Positions 15,009-22,733 are shown, counted from the first letter of the stretch. The stretch: 48,849 nucleotides of DNA from Pseudomonas oleovorans subsp. oleovorans (GCF_002197815.1 NZ_NIUB01000035.1:1-48849); one strand, 5' to 3'. Numbers and translations are program-made. Notes: a model not told the origin generated them from the letters alone.

Positions 15009-15509
15009 TCATTGTCCCGCGCTGACGACTGCGCTGGGCTTGCTGGTCAGCATTCTCGCAGCAGCGAGGGCGGCTTTAAAAGTCTGCTCATTATGCGCGA
15101 CGCCTATGTACTCGAAGAATTCTTCCTTGGGGAGCGCGTCCACCCAGTTACCGTACTCATCCTCCGACATGTTGTCGATCTGCTCGGCCAGCTCCACCAG
15201 TTTGGGCAGCAGGCGCCGGTATGCCGCTTCATTACGAGCCGCACTGCCCTGCTGATCAGGCTCGGTATCGGATGCTGCTGCGCCCAATGCTGCGGTTGCT
15301 TCGAGTGCCTGCTGAACAATCAGGCGTTCAGCTTCGATGTACTGATCACCATCGGCAGCGAATGGCACGCACAGACTCGCCAGTTCATGGACTGGGCTTT
15401 CGGATGGAAGCGACGCCCTCTTGCGCCAGGTGAGCACGTCAGCAGACAGGGCAGCGACGTGCTTCTCAACGAACTCACGGGCCGTCTTCCGGCTCTGTTT
15501 GATCGTCAC
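15009..15509 (-). CDS. Helical hypothetical protein, 166 aa
   Basis: GTG 15509 (VTIKQSRKTAREFVEKH) follows AAGGAG; the longer frame upstream covers the promoter. Almost wholly alpha-helical and acidic (KLVELAEQIDNMSEDEYGNW). Not recognised. First gene of the 15509-14325 unit. Confidence 0.65.
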   Translation of the reverse strand: MTIKQSRKTAREFVEKHVAALSADVLTWRKRASLPSESPVHELASLCVPFAADGDQYIEAERLIVQQALEATAALGAAASDTEPDQQGSAARNEAAYRRLLPKLVELAEQIDNMSEDEYGNWVDALPKEEFFEYIGVAHNEQTFKAALAAARMLTSKPSAVVSAGQ

Positions 15510-15532
15510 TTGTGTTCTCCTTGATCCGACAC

Positions 15533-15565
15533 AACTGGAGTGAATGGGTAGCACTGCTTGTGTCG
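15533..15565 (-). promoter_or_regulatory. Variant of the shared promoter (CGACACA)
   Basis: CGACACA (15565-15559) with a -10-like CATTCA one base early; 56 bases to the GTG start. One mismatch in the box, so weaker than the others. Confidence 0.4.
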
Positions 15566-15629
15566 CCAGCCCTCAAAGTTGGCAGGTAGATCGCGAAACA
15601 TAACGCACTATCCAGTGAAGTCGAGGTGG

Positions 15630-16742
15630 CTAGCCGAGGCGACGGCTGGGAGTTGCTTTGTGCTTGGGGGATCGCTCAAGCGGCAAATACGGGTGCTCTG
15701 TGATGTGCCGTCGCTGAGTGAGTGCAATCGGAGCGGCCAGGGGTAGTAGAGCTGCTGCCAGGGAGCCGGAAAAAATCATCGCAGCCGCCAGCTGGAATAC
15801 ATCCCAGGTGTCGGGTGCGACTGCGAGCCCGAACAGCCCGAGAATCGTCAGGCTGGCTGTGATGAGCCAGAACCGAGGATCGATCCTTGCGTTGTTTAGG
15901 TTGGCGAGGTTTGCCGACATAGGCTCATTCATGTATGCCTCGGTCGCTTTCAGCGTATCGAGGTCAACGATGGGTTCTTCTGGTGCGTCAGGGTGTCCAA
16001 GGGCCGTTGTCGTGCCTCGGGGGCCGAACAGGGCCTGAATCACCAGCTCCGGCGCTGGGAAGTCAGATGGCCAGGAAGCACTGACTCCCACGCAATAGGC
16101 TTCCATCACCGGCAGCGTCCAGCTTGGGTTCTCTACTCCCGTGACCCAGCGACCATCGAGGACTGCCCAGATGGCCGAGAAACCATTGACCTTGATGCTG
16201 TACAGGCTGAGGCGTTCCGGGCTCGGGTAGCTGTGCTCGGTCACAAGGGCGGGGATGTAGTCGATACCCTGGCCGCGTAGGAAATCGACCCGATTCTTAC
16301 CCTCGGACGGAGCTATCAGACCAAGGGGCTTGATCCAGTCGTAGTGGGTAGCGCCTAAAGAGCCATCAAGCATCTTCTTGGCGTCGGTAAGCTTGTCAGC
16401 CATAGCCGGAACATCGTCATAGTCGAAGTTCTTCATGCAGCGTTTCCAGCTACCGCCGAGGGTGTTTGAGGTAGGCACCAGGGCAGGGCAGGGCTTAGAG
16501 GTCTTGCTGCTCAAGAAGAAGAATGGCAGCACACGGTAAAGAAAAGGGGTTGGCTCATGCGGAATAGGGCCGTAGTCACAGAGGTCGCGGGCAAGCATTG
16601 AGGCCCGATAATCCTTGACCGCCCTGTCCATGATGTACTTGTTCAGCACCATTCGCTGAGCAGCATGGTTCAGCGCATCGCTCACCCCGAGGTGGATCGG
16701 AGCGACCTCAGAAGTGGTGGAGTCGGAGGGCTGCGTGGTCAT
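15630..16742 (-). CDS. Membrane-anchored hypothetical protein, 370 aa
   Basis: A large soluble N-terminal domain (about residues 1-290) precedes two hydrophobic helices near the C terminus (WLITASLTILGLFGLAVAP, then FQLAAAMIFSGSLAAALLPL). A short aromatic stretch (LYRVLPFFFLSS) lies near residue 70. No signal peptide. The topology would put the soluble domain in the cytoplasm. It lies upstream of nothing obvious in its strand and shares no motif I know. Confidence 0.7.
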   Translation of the reverse strand: MTTQPSDSTTSEVAPIHLGVSDALNHAAQRMVLNKYIMDRAVKDYRASMLARDLCDYGPIPHEPTPFLYRVLPFFFLSSKTSKPCPALVPTSNTLGGSWKRCMKNFDYDDVPAMADKLTDAKKMLDGSLGATHYDWIKPLGLIAPSEGKNRVDFLRGQGIDYIPALVTEHSYPSPERLSLYSIKVNGFSAIWAVLDGRWVTGVENPSWTLPVMEAYCVGVSASWPSDFPAPELVIQALFGPRGTTTALGHPDAPEEPIVDLDTLKATEAYMNEPMSANLANLNNARIDPRFWLITASLTILGLFGLAVAPDTWDVFQLAAAMIFSGSLAAALLPLAAPIALTQRRHITEHPYLPLERSPKHKATPSRRLG

Positions 16743-16783
16743 CGTGGAATCCTAGATTCGAGGTTGAGAGTGCAGCAGTGCGC

Positions 16784-17137
16784 TCATTCGTCGCTGGCGC
16801 TTGTATCGTTTGCGCGGTTCGAGCGCAGGCCCTCAACAGCAGCAGCGAGTTTGCTGGAGAGAGAGAAAATCAGGTCCACCTGGGCTTGATCCGGGTGCAG
16901 CAGGGCATTGATTCGACCGATTCGCTCAATGTCGTCTTTCAGTTTGTCCAGCCGCATCTTGAGCTTATGGGCGTGTACGCCGTGCAGTTTCACCGCCTCC
17001 TTCACGTCCATCCCATTGACCAGATGGTCGCGCAGGGCGCAGACCATTTCAGGCCCGTAGTTGTTGCCGGCAGTCAGTTCATCAAAAACTTCGTTTGGCA
17101 GGTCGCCTGGGGCGACCTTGCGCAAGTCAATCAGCAT
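16784..17137 (-). CDS. TrfB/KorA- or PapB-like regulator, 117 aa
   Basis: The segment ALRDHLVNGMDVKEAVKLHG is the helix-turn-helix typical of TrfB/KorA and PapB families, followed by a charged dimerising helix (RLDKLKDDIERIGRINALL). It lies 50 bases downstream of the ParB-like gene, an arrangement reminiscent of korA/korB control modules in IncP plasmids, but no ParA/IncC lies between. Paralogue of 4400-4663. A candidate master regulator of the element. Confidence 0.7.
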   Translation of the reverse strand: MLIDLRKVAPGDLPNEVFDELTAGNNYGPEMVCALRDHLVNGMDVKEAVKLHGVHAHKLKMRLDKLKDDIERIGRINALLHPDQAQVDLIFSLSSKLAAAVEGLRSNRANDTSASDE

Positions 17138-17187
17138 GTCGAGGTTCCGCAGTTACCAAGGGGAGAGTAGGACCATCAGGCCGCGAA

Positions 17188-18267
17188 TCAGGCGGCAGCC
17201 TGCTCGCCTCCCTCAGTGGTATCTTCCTCGGTTTGAGCCGGCAGGGTGTCGGCTTTCTCGGCTTCTTCGAGCTGAGCCAGCAGAGCGTCCAGCTTCTGGC
17301 GGGTTTCCTCGGCAAGGCTCGAATAGGCCGGGTCTTCCTTGAGGGCGCGGGTAGTCTTGAACAACTCCAGGCCGTGCTTGCGGACAACCTTCTTGACGTG
17401 CGCGTCGGAAGCGTGACGGGCAGTCAGGCGGGGCCGAACAGGGGCGGTGGTGGCCGGGACTTGCTCTTGCTGCGCCGAGCCGGGCTCCTGGGTAGTTTCC
17501 GGGGCCTTGCTCTGCATTTCAGCCAGAGCGCGAGAGCGGCGAGCTTCCAGCTCTTGTACTGCGCCACCGTTCCCGTGAGCGCGGATCACCTTGATTGCTT
17601 CCGAGGCAGACATTTCGTTGCTCAGAACCGCGTCAACCAGCGGCTTGGGAGCATTCACCAGACGCATCAGGCCATCGACGTACTGCGGTTTGATGCCCAT
17701 GCGTTTGGCGATAACTGCGTCGGAATGGCCGTTCTTGGCCAGTCGTTTGCAGAGCAGGCCCAGCTCGAACGGGGTGTGCTCTTTTCCTTTGTTCAGCCTG
17801 AATTGCTGAACATAGAGGTCGTCGAGGTTGACGTTGCGGCCATCTTGAACAACTACCGGCAGAAGCTCGATGGGCGAGCCCTTTTCAATAGCACGCTTGG
17901 TAGATTCGAGGCGGCAGTGACCATCGAACGCATACAGACCCAGTTCGCCGTCGATTTCAAGCACCAGCGCTGCGAGAGGGCGATGCTGAAAGAAGCCTTC
18001 TTCCAGGATGCTGTCGGTCAGGAAGTCGATGTGTGCGTCCAGCTCGGGGCCGGGCAGCCGAACGTTGAAGCCCTCCAGTACCTTGATTTCATTGACAGGC
18101 ACTTTCCACAGGTCCGAGCTGCCGCCCGCACCCTTGATCTTGTCTTCTTCCTTGGCTTGGCCTTCGTAGACGGCTTTGATGCCGGCCATGAGTTTCTTGA
18201 CGCTGCCCGGCACGAGGGTCAGGTCGAACGATTCGATAGCCAGTTGGGTTTGCTCGAACATGGACAT
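17188..18267 (-). CDS. ParB/KorB-family DNA-binding protein, 359 aa
   Basis: Start at ATG 18267 (MSMFEQTQLAIES) behind GGGAAC; the upstream frame covers the operator region. ParB N-terminal nuclease-like fold with the conserved DGHCRLES motif (residues 115-122), then a helix-turn-helix (HSDAVIAKRMGIKPQYVDGL, 181-200). A central glycine/serine linker (GAGGSSD) follows a helical N-terminal tail, and the C terminus is glutamine/glutamate-rich. Such proteins bind centromere or operator sites for segregation or silencing. Likely autoregulated (see 18297-18353). Confidence 0.8.
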   Translation of the reverse strand: MSMFEQTQLAIESFDLTLVPGSVKKLMAGIKAVYEGQAKEEDKIKGAGGSSDLWKVPVNEIKVLEGFNVRLPGPELDAHIDFLTDSILEEGFFQHRPLAALVLEIDGELGLYAFDGHCRLESTKRAIEKGSPIELLPVVVQDGRNVNLDDLYVQQFRLNKGKEHTPFELGLLCKRLAKNGHSDAVIAKRMGIKPQYVDGLMRLVNAPKPLVDAVLSNEMSASEAIKVIRAHGNGGAVQELEARRSRALAEMQSKAPETTQEPGSAQQEQVPATTAPVRPRLTARHASDAHVKKVVRKHGLELFKTTRALKEDPAYSSLAEETRQKLDALLAQLEEAEKADTLPAQTEEDTTEGGEQAAA

Positions 18268-18296
18268 TTTGGTGTTCCCTTCGCGTTTGGATTTGA

Positions 18297-18353
18297 TGGA
18301 AAGAATATCAACCCTAAAGGGTTGTGTATCCAGCAAATAAACCTCAAAGGGGT
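18297..18353 (-). promoter_or_regulatory. parB promoter with operator pair
   Basis: A variant box ATACACA (18329-18323), 13 bases, GATATT as -10; 62 bases to ATG. The repeat AACCCTAAAGGGTT (18310-18323) fills the spacer, and a close copy (AACCTCAAAGGGGT, 18340-18353) lies exactly 30 bases upstream, about three helical turns. This fits repression by ParB-like or TrfB-like protein. Confidence 0.55.
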
Positions 18354-18364
18354 AAAAGTCGTCA

Positions 18365-18383
18365 GCCCCGATAATCGGGGCTG
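18365..18383 (-). terminator. Perfect hairpin between mvaT and parB
   Basis: AGCCCCGATAATCGGGGCT (9-base stems). It would have terminated mvaT before the IS605 insertion separated them; followed on the minus strand by GACGACTTTT. Confidence 0.5.
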
Positions 18384-18553
18384 AGAACAATGCCGCTGCG
18401 CCCTAGCAACTAGCACAACTAGGCGTGCGCGTGGGATTCGCGGGCTTCCTTTACCACTTAGCGCGAAAAGCCCCGGAGTTCAGTCCGGGGATGGATAGCG
18501 CGGACGGCCAAACCGTCCTTGCTTTTATAGCTGTATATAAATACAGTTACTCT

Positions 18554-19798
18554 ATGGTCAGACGCCAAGCATTTAAATACAGAATCGAGCCTACTGGCGA
18601 GCAGCTGCGCAAGCTGCGGCGGTTCAGCGGTGCGTGCCGGTTCGTGTTTAACAAGGCATTGGCGTTGCAGAAGGAACACTACGAGCAGGGCGCTAAAAAA
18701 CTCGGTTATGCCGGCTTGTGCAAGCTGCTTACTGAATGGAAAGCCCAGCAGGAAACCGCCTGGCTTTCGGATACCCCCTCGCAGGCGCTTCAGCAGACAC
18801 TCAAAGATTTGGAGCAGGCCTACGGCAACTTTTTCGCTAAGCGTGCGGCCTTGCCTCGGTTCAAGAAGAAGGGCCAGCACGACAGTTTCCGCTACCCGCA
18901 AGGCGTAAAGCTTGAGCAGGGTAATAGCCGTGTCTTTCTGCCCAAGCTCGGCTGGCTGAAATACCGCAATAGCCGGGCAACTCTTGGCGCTGTGAAAAAC
19001 GTCACGGTTAGTCAGTCTGCCGGCCACTGGTATGTGTCGATCCAGACCGAGCGAGAAGTCGATGTACCGCTGCATGCATCACCGTTGGCGACGGGTATCG
19101 ATCTGGGCGTGGTGCGCTTTGCCACGCTCTGGGATGGCCATGCCGAAACCGTGTTGTACCCGCTTAACAGCTTCAACCGTCATCAGCACCGCCTCGCCAA
19201 AGCCCAGCGGCAGATGAGCCGCAAAACTAAATTCAGCAACAACTGGAAGAAGGCCAAGGCCCGCGTCCAGCGCATCAACCGGCAGATCGCCAACGCCCGT
19301 AACGACTACCTGCATAAGGCGTCACACAGCCTCAGCAAAAGCCACGCGCTGCTGTGTGTCGAAGACTTGCAGGTGAGCAACATGAGTCGTTCGGCAGCGG
19401 GCGATACCGATGTACCAGGAAAGAACGTCAAGCAGAAATCGGGCTTGAATCGTTCGATTCTGGATCAGGGTTGGGGCGAGTTTCGCCGACAGCTTGAGTA
19501 CAAGGCGCAGTGGACTGGCGGCGATGTGCTGGCGGTGCCGGCGCACAACACCAGTCGGCAGTGCCCTGCCTGCGGCCACACCGACAAAGACAACCGCAAG
19601 ACCCAATCTTTGTTCCTCTGCGTGGCCTGCGGCCACACCGAGAACGCGGACTTGGTGGCAGCAAAGAATATCCGTGAGCGCGGGTTGAACCTGCTCAAAG
19701 GGCTGGACATAGCCCAGATAGCTTGTGAAGTGAACGGTGCAACAAAGCCGTCAGCAGCAAGAACCCGCCGAAGTGATGAAGCTGCGAAAGCAGCCTAG
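18554..19798 (+). CDS. tnpB: TnpB RNA-guided endonuclease, 414 aa
   Basis: ATG 18554 (MVRRQAFKYRIEPTGEQLRK) matches the family's N-terminal helix-turn-helix. RuvC-I ATGIDLGVVRFATL, RuvC-II LLCVEDLQVSNM and RuvC-III ENADLVAAKNI carry the three acidic residues, and the four-cysteine zinc ribbon (CPACGH ... CVACGH) is intact. It should therefore be active with the omega RNA from its own 3' end, cutting donor sites after excision and so keeping the element in the population. The same strand as no neighbour; it opposes mvaT. Confidence 0.9.
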   Translation: MVRRQAFKYRIEPTGEQLRKLRRFSGACRFVFNKALALQKEHYEQGAKKLGYAGLCKLLTEWKAQQETAWLSDTPSQALQQTLKDLEQAYGNFFAKRAALPRFKKKGQHDSFRYPQGVKLEQGNSRVFLPKLGWLKYRNSRATLGAVKNVTVSQSAGHWYVSIQTEREVDVPLHASPLATGIDLGVVRFATLWDGHAETVLYPLNSFNRHQHRLAKAQRQMSRKTKFSNNWKKAKARVQRINRQIANARNDYLHKASHSLSKSHALLCVEDLQVSNMSRSAAGDTDVPGKNVKQKSGLNRSILDQGWGEFRRQLEYKAQWTGGDVLAVPAHNTSRQCPACGHTDKDNRKTQSLFLCVACGHTENADLVAAKNIRERGLNLLKGLDIAQIACEVNGATKPSAARTRRSDEAAKAA

Positions 19799-19838
19799 CA
19801 CCGTAGGAATCCCCGCTCTGGGGCGGGGAGGATGTCAA
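19700..19838 (+). ncRNA. Omega RNA of the tnpB element
   Basis: The 3' end of tnpB plus the right end, collinear with 1-140. The guide would begin at 19839 (TTCTGGAGCCAGGACTGTAC), which is the 3' end of mvaT, so the RNA would target the empty mvaT site next to TTAC. The 5' limit is approximate. Confidence 0.7.
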
Positions 19839-20197
19839 TTCTGGAGCCAGGACTGTACGGCTTCGGCGCCCCACTTTTCCTTCCAGGCCTTGAGGGTCTT
19901 GTGGTTTCCACCTTTGGTTTCCACAACTTCCCCAGTGTTGGGGTTCTTGTACACCTTGATGGCGCGGGGAGAACGCTTGCCGGTGCCTGCCTGCTTGGCT
20001 ACTTGCTTGCCGTAGTTCGGATCGAGAAGCGCGATCACGTCACGCAGGCTCTTGTTGTACTCGCCCATCAGTGCGCGGAGTTTCTGGTCGAACACCAGCT
20101 CCTTCTTGAGACGGTCATCATTCGAGAGGGATTGCAGGCGCTCTTGCAGCTCCTTGATGGCTTCTTCGGTGTTGCGGTATTCGTTGATCAGCGACAT
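19835..20197 (-). CDS. mvaT: MvaT/MvaU-family H-NS-like silencer, 120 aa
   Basis: N-terminal oligomerising coiled coil (MSLINEYRNTEEAIKELQER, residues 1-65) and the C-terminal DNA-binding segment (RSPRAIKVYKNPNTGEVVET, then GGNHKTLKAWKEKWG) define the Pseudomonas MvaT family. These proteins coat A+T-rich foreign DNA. Removing the IS605 element between 18454 and 19839 restores CTC CAG AAG TAA; with it, the end reads CAG AAT TGA. The insertion therefore changed only the last residue (K to N) and swapped the stop codon, leaving a probably functional protein. Confidence 0.9.
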   Translation of the reverse strand: MSLINEYRNTEEAIKELQERLQSLSNDDRLKKELVFDQKLRALMGEYNKSLRDVIALLDPNYGKQVAKQAGTGKRSPRAIKVYKNPNTGEVVETKGGNHKTLKAWKEKWGAEAVQSWLQN

Positions 20198-20299
20198 GTC
20201 GGCTCACTTGTTGGTTTGTCGTTGTGTTCGAATCAAAGCAGGCTTACAACTTCGAGGCAAGCCTACATGCTGTAAATGACTGGGCCTGTATATTGAGGC

Positions 20300-20455
20300 T
20301 CACTGGAATTGTGGCGCCGGCTGCGGACCAATCAGGTACTCACCCTCACGCAGCCAAGACTGCTGTGCGCTATTAAAAGACTTCATCGACTGCCCCCAGC
20401 GCTCTTTGTTGAACATAACCGGGCGCGGCTCAGGTTCACCGTTCGCAAAGTACCA
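20300..20455 (-). pseudogene. C-terminal gene fragment, 51 codons
   Basis: From an in-frame stop at 20456-20458 to TGA at 20300: WYFANGEPEPRPVMFNKERW, then SFNSAQQSWLREGEYLIGPQ. The composition looks coding and ends abruptly at the border of the inverted-repeat remnant. An internal ATG could still give a short product. Family unknown. Confidence 0.45.
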
Positions 20456-20486
20456 TTAAAGACCATCTGAAACTGTTGCAACTGTT

Positions 20487-20657
20487 GGATGCGAATAAAG
20501 TTTCATTCTAACGCGAACGATTTTGCTGGACTGGCTGGGAAGCACTCTGCCCGGATTGCATCTAAAGTTTCATCCTAATGCCTCGCATCGGCCTTCAAAC
20601 GGTCTGAAAACCACGGGATGAAACTTTATTAGTACGGATGACACATTATTCGCATCC
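20487..20657. repeat. 171-bp remnant with inverted 22-mers and internal copies
   Basis: A 22-base box beginning GGATGCGAATAA at 20487-20508 recurs inverted at 20636-20657 (19 of 22 identical). Shorter copies of the TAAAGTTTCATCC core lie at 20558-20575 (direct) and 20615-20632 (inverted). Multiple inward-facing transposase sites near each end are typical of Tn7/Tn5053-type transposons, so this may be two fused transposon ends or a MITE. Confidence 0.55.
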
Positions 20658-20789
20658 GTCAACGTCACCCAGCTCAACCTCCAGGACTTGGAATTCGCGT
20701 ACACCGGCACCTTCCTCTCGTCTGGATTTGCCGATATTCGAGACTTCTTCCCAGAGGGGCGTCCGAGAAAGACTGGGAAGGGCAGGTGA
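20622..20789 (+). pseudogene. C-terminal gene fragment, 55 codons
   Basis: After a stop at 20619-20621: NFISTDDTLFASVNVTQLNL, then DLEFAYTGTFLSSGFADIRD, ending at TGA 20787-20789. Looks like the tail of a rightward gene whose body was lost to the remnant at 20487-20657. Family unknown. No other gene is visible in 20198-20798. Confidence 0.45.
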
Positions 20790-20798
20790 GCTAGGCGG

Positions 20799-21146
20799 TT
20801 ACTGCTCGCATGCACTGAACGTCACGCGCCCTTTGCCGCCTGCGAGGTGGCCATCCTGGTCTGCCATCCTCTTGGCCATGGCGTTCGCCTCGCTTTTACT
20901 GTCCGCCTCGATTGACCGATACACGATCCCATCAACCTCGTCCCAGGCCGGGTACTGAAAGCGCATGGTCACGTCGAAGCACTTGCGTTTGGCAGCGGCG
21001 GGCTCAGCAGGTGATGGCGTCGGTTGAGTCCGAAGGCCCATCGCTACTTCGACTTCTTCCAGTGAGCCGACGAAGGGCTCGGCGTGATAGCCATTCAGGT
21101 AGCTGTAGAACTTGCCACCGTTTAGCCGACCGATAGATGGGTGCAT
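20799..21146 (-). CDS. Hypothetical protein, 115 aa
   Basis: N-terminal NGGKFYSYLNGYHAEPFVGS, a proline/alanine linker, then a compact domain (VTMRFQYPAWDEVDGIVYRS, with a following helix EADSKSEANAMAKRMAD) that may resemble small phage double-psi or ferredoxin-like folds. Not assigned. Own conserved promoter 58 bases upstream. Confidence 0.65.
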   Translation of the reverse strand: MHPSIGRLNGGKFYSYLNGYHAEPFVGSLEEVEVAMGLRTQPTPSPAEPAAAKRKCFDVTMRFQYPAWDEVDGIVYRSIEADSKSEANAMAKRMADQDGHLAGGKGRVTFSACEQ

Positions 21147-21171
21147 GTACTGCTCCTGCCTGATCCGTTGG

Positions 21172-21204
21172 TGTAACTATCTTCCGCCAGCCAGACCTGT
21201 GTCA
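21172..21204 (-). promoter_or_regulatory. TGACACA-class promoter for the 21146 gene
   Basis: TGACACA (21204-21198), 13 bases, GAAGAT, ACA at the expected start; 58 bases to ATG. GACGCTGGTTGATTC begins 30 bases upstream. Confidence 0.6.
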
Positions 21205-21281
21205 CCGCTGGCCTGCAAAGAATCAACCAGCGTCAATACCTAACGAGGGGAGCGAGGAACGCCGCGGTTGATTCGATGGGG

Positions 21282-21863
21282 TTAGGAGTGCTGGAGCCAG
21301 TACGCGAGCGTGGGATAAACCGGAAGCGGTCGATAGGGGGTTGCCCTGAGAACACAGAAGCCTGCATGCGCAATGCCGTTGATACCCAGATAGGCGCCCG
21401 CAGCCAGGGAGTTGCGGATGAAGCGCCCCTCAGCGCCATATTCGTCGTCCTGAATGATCAGGTTGTCTGGCAAGCCAATCGCCCTGCCGGCAGCAAAAGC
21501 CCAGGCCGTAGCCTCGGCGTCGCCCGTCTGGAGCATGGCCCGCTGTAGATGGGAGTCAGGCTCCAGCTCCATGCTGTCCAGGTGCTCGTATATCTTCTTC
21601 ATGCCGGCGACCAGATTGCCGCCCAGCAGATGCCTGAACTCGGTTGGGACAATCGCCAGATGCCCAGCCTCATGCAGGAGCCCGGAGGCCGGAGCACGGG
21701 GATCAACGTGAAGGCCACCGTTCACGACTTCGACGTGTTCGATGAAGCCGCTGGCGCCGGGAACCGACTGCACCGTAATGCCAATTTCACTGAGAAACTG
21801 CATGGCCCGCTCAGCGTGCGGGCACTGCATGCCGTAGGTTCGATCAGCAAAGGCCTGACTCAT
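21282..21863 (-). CDS. Putative zinc-dependent peptidase, 193 aa
   Basis: The motif LLHEAGHLAIVP (about residues 62-73) is an HExxH zincin site within the usual hydrophobic context. A downstream GDAEATAWAFAAGRAIGLPD could provide the third ligand from E117-type residues. No signal peptide, so it would act in the cytoplasm. Its substrate is unknown. Coupled to 21863-22147 upstream by overlap. HExxH occurs by chance, but the HEAGH form with flanking helices makes it likely. Confidence 0.65.
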   Translation of the reverse strand: MSQAFADRTYGMQCPHAERAMQFLSEIGITVQSVPGASGFIEHVEVVNGGLHVDPRAPASGLLHEAGHLAIVPTEFRHLLGGNLVAGMKKIYEHLDSMELEPDSHLQRAMLQTGDAEATAWAFAAGRAIGLPDNLIIQDDEYGAEGRFIRNSLAAGAYLGINGIAHAGFCVLRATPYRPLPVYPTLAYWLQHS

Positions 21864-22147
21864 CAGAACATCCCAAGATCACGGCAGTAGTCTTGCCACG
21901 CCGACAAAACGCCACCAGCGAGCTGAGCGTCGGTAGAGCCCACCCATTGGTCGCGGTCGTAACCCTCGACAGCTCCGATTTCATCGAGACAGGCCGTGCG
22001 TTGATCCTCGGTCATTGCCGGCAGCGTGGTGTCAGAGCGGTATGCGTACACCCGCAGTACCCGCTCAGCGCCGCTGCACGCACAGGCTTCATCCGGGTTG
22101 CAACAAGGGGCAGTGATGCCGGCAAAAGCCTCGTCCAGTTTTTCCAT
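21863..22147 (-). CDS. Cysteine-rich hypothetical protein, 94 aa
   Basis: The N-terminal cluster CCNPDEACACSG (about residues 15-26) could bind metal. Followed by an acidic helical domain (WVGSTDAQLAGGVLSAWQDY). Not recognised; operon partner of the HEAGH protein. Confidence 0.6.
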   Translation of the reverse strand: MEKLDEAFAGITAPCCNPDEACACSGAERVLRVYAYRSDTTLPAMTEDQRTACLDEIGAVEGYDRDQWVGSTDAQLAGGVLSAWQDYCRDLGMF

Positions 22148-22167
22148 GGTTCGTAGCTCTCCAGGGG

Positions 22168-22374
22168 TCAGTCGATGCTAGTGACCGGGCAATTAGCCGG
22201 ATCGAGTTTGGCCAGCTTCGCCAGAAGCTTGTTGCAACGCTCTTTTTGGGCGGCAACGCTGGGCAGCTGTACGGTCATGTGCCGGCCAGCATGGGAGCGG
22301 TCGAGCATGTTGCGGTACGAAAGGTATGCAGCACGCAGCTTGCGCTTGATCAGCCAGATTCGAAGTTGCTTCAT
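22168..22374 (-). CDS. Basic small protein, 68 aa
   Basis: Arginine/lysine-rich (MKQLRIWLIKRKLRAAYLSY), probably helical. First gene of the 22374-21282 operon, 67 bases downstream of a variant of the shared promoter. Not recognised. Confidence 0.6.
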   Translation of the reverse strand: MKQLRIWLIKRKLRAAYLSYRNMLDRSHAGRHMTVQLPSVAAQKERCNKLLAKLAKLDPANCPVTSID

Positions 22375-22408
22375 AGGCTCTCCTTGAGGGAGGTTGGGAG
22401 TGGAATCT

Positions 22409-22441
22409 GATGCTCATGATCGCTCAAGCTGGAGTGTGTAA
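22409..22441 (-). promoter_or_regulatory. Variant of the shared promoter (TTACACA)
   Basis: TTACACA (22441-22435), 13 bases, GATCAT, TCA near the expected start; 67 bases to the 22374 start. One mismatch in the box. Confidence 0.5.
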
Positions 22442-22493
22442 TCCTGGCTCATTTGCAATTCCCAAGGCCCCAGAACTGGAATGCAGCAGAGCT

Positions 22494-22721
22494 TTAGGCT
22501 TCCAACTCGTCCTCATCACCTTGCCAGTTTGCCAGCACGGCCATACCCAGGACCTGAACCTCTACTGCACTCAGGGTGAGCCCAGTCTTGGCCAGGGAGC
22601 GCCATTGAGCGCCCAGCACTAGACCTACTCGGTAGCGCTCACCTTCCGTTAGTCCAGGGCGCAAGCCAGCCCAGTGGTAGGGTTGGCACCGTTTATCCAG
22701 CGTACTCTCAGGGGGAAGCAT
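22494..22721 (-). CDS. Hypothetical protein, 75 aa
   Basis: The frame extends to 22841, but upstream of 22721 it is made of eroded CRISPR repeats, so ATG 22721 (MLPPESTLDKRCQPYHW) is the better start. C-terminal helix LTLSAVEVQVLGMAVLANWQ. Resembles short phage-type proteins; not assigned. Confidence 0.5.
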   Translation of the reverse strand: MLPPESTLDKRCQPYHWAGLRPGLTEGERYRVGLVLGAQWRSLAKTGLTLSAVEVQVLGMAVLANWQGDEDELEA

Positions 22722-22733
22722 GACCAGCTTGAT

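Larger units (their letters stand above)
18455..19838 (+). mobile_element. IS200/IS605-type element carrying only tnpB, 1384 bp
   Basis: Left flank TTAC (18451-18454) and right end TCAA (19835-19838) match the cleavage sites known for IS608-like elements. Left-end hairpin CCCCGGA/TCCGGGG (18471-18490); right-end hairpin CCCCGC/GCGGGG (19811-19828). No tnpA inside, so it needs one in trans; the tnpA tail at the window's right edge belongs to the same broad family. Inserted in the mvaT stop codon. Confidence 0.85.

Noticed and set aside
17188..18267. A parABS partition locus or replication origin
   Set aside because: No ParA-type ATPase and no iteron array or Rep protein is visible near it.
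17095..18384. A 429-codon open frame on the plus strand opposite parB
   Set aside because: It is the mirror of a clear ParB coding region, with no ribosome site and atypical composition; a GC-rich shadow frame.
20640..20672. TGACACA at 20640 as a further shared promoter
   Set aside because: It lies within the inverted 22-mer of the remnant, has no NANNNT at the right distance and no gene start 60 bases on.
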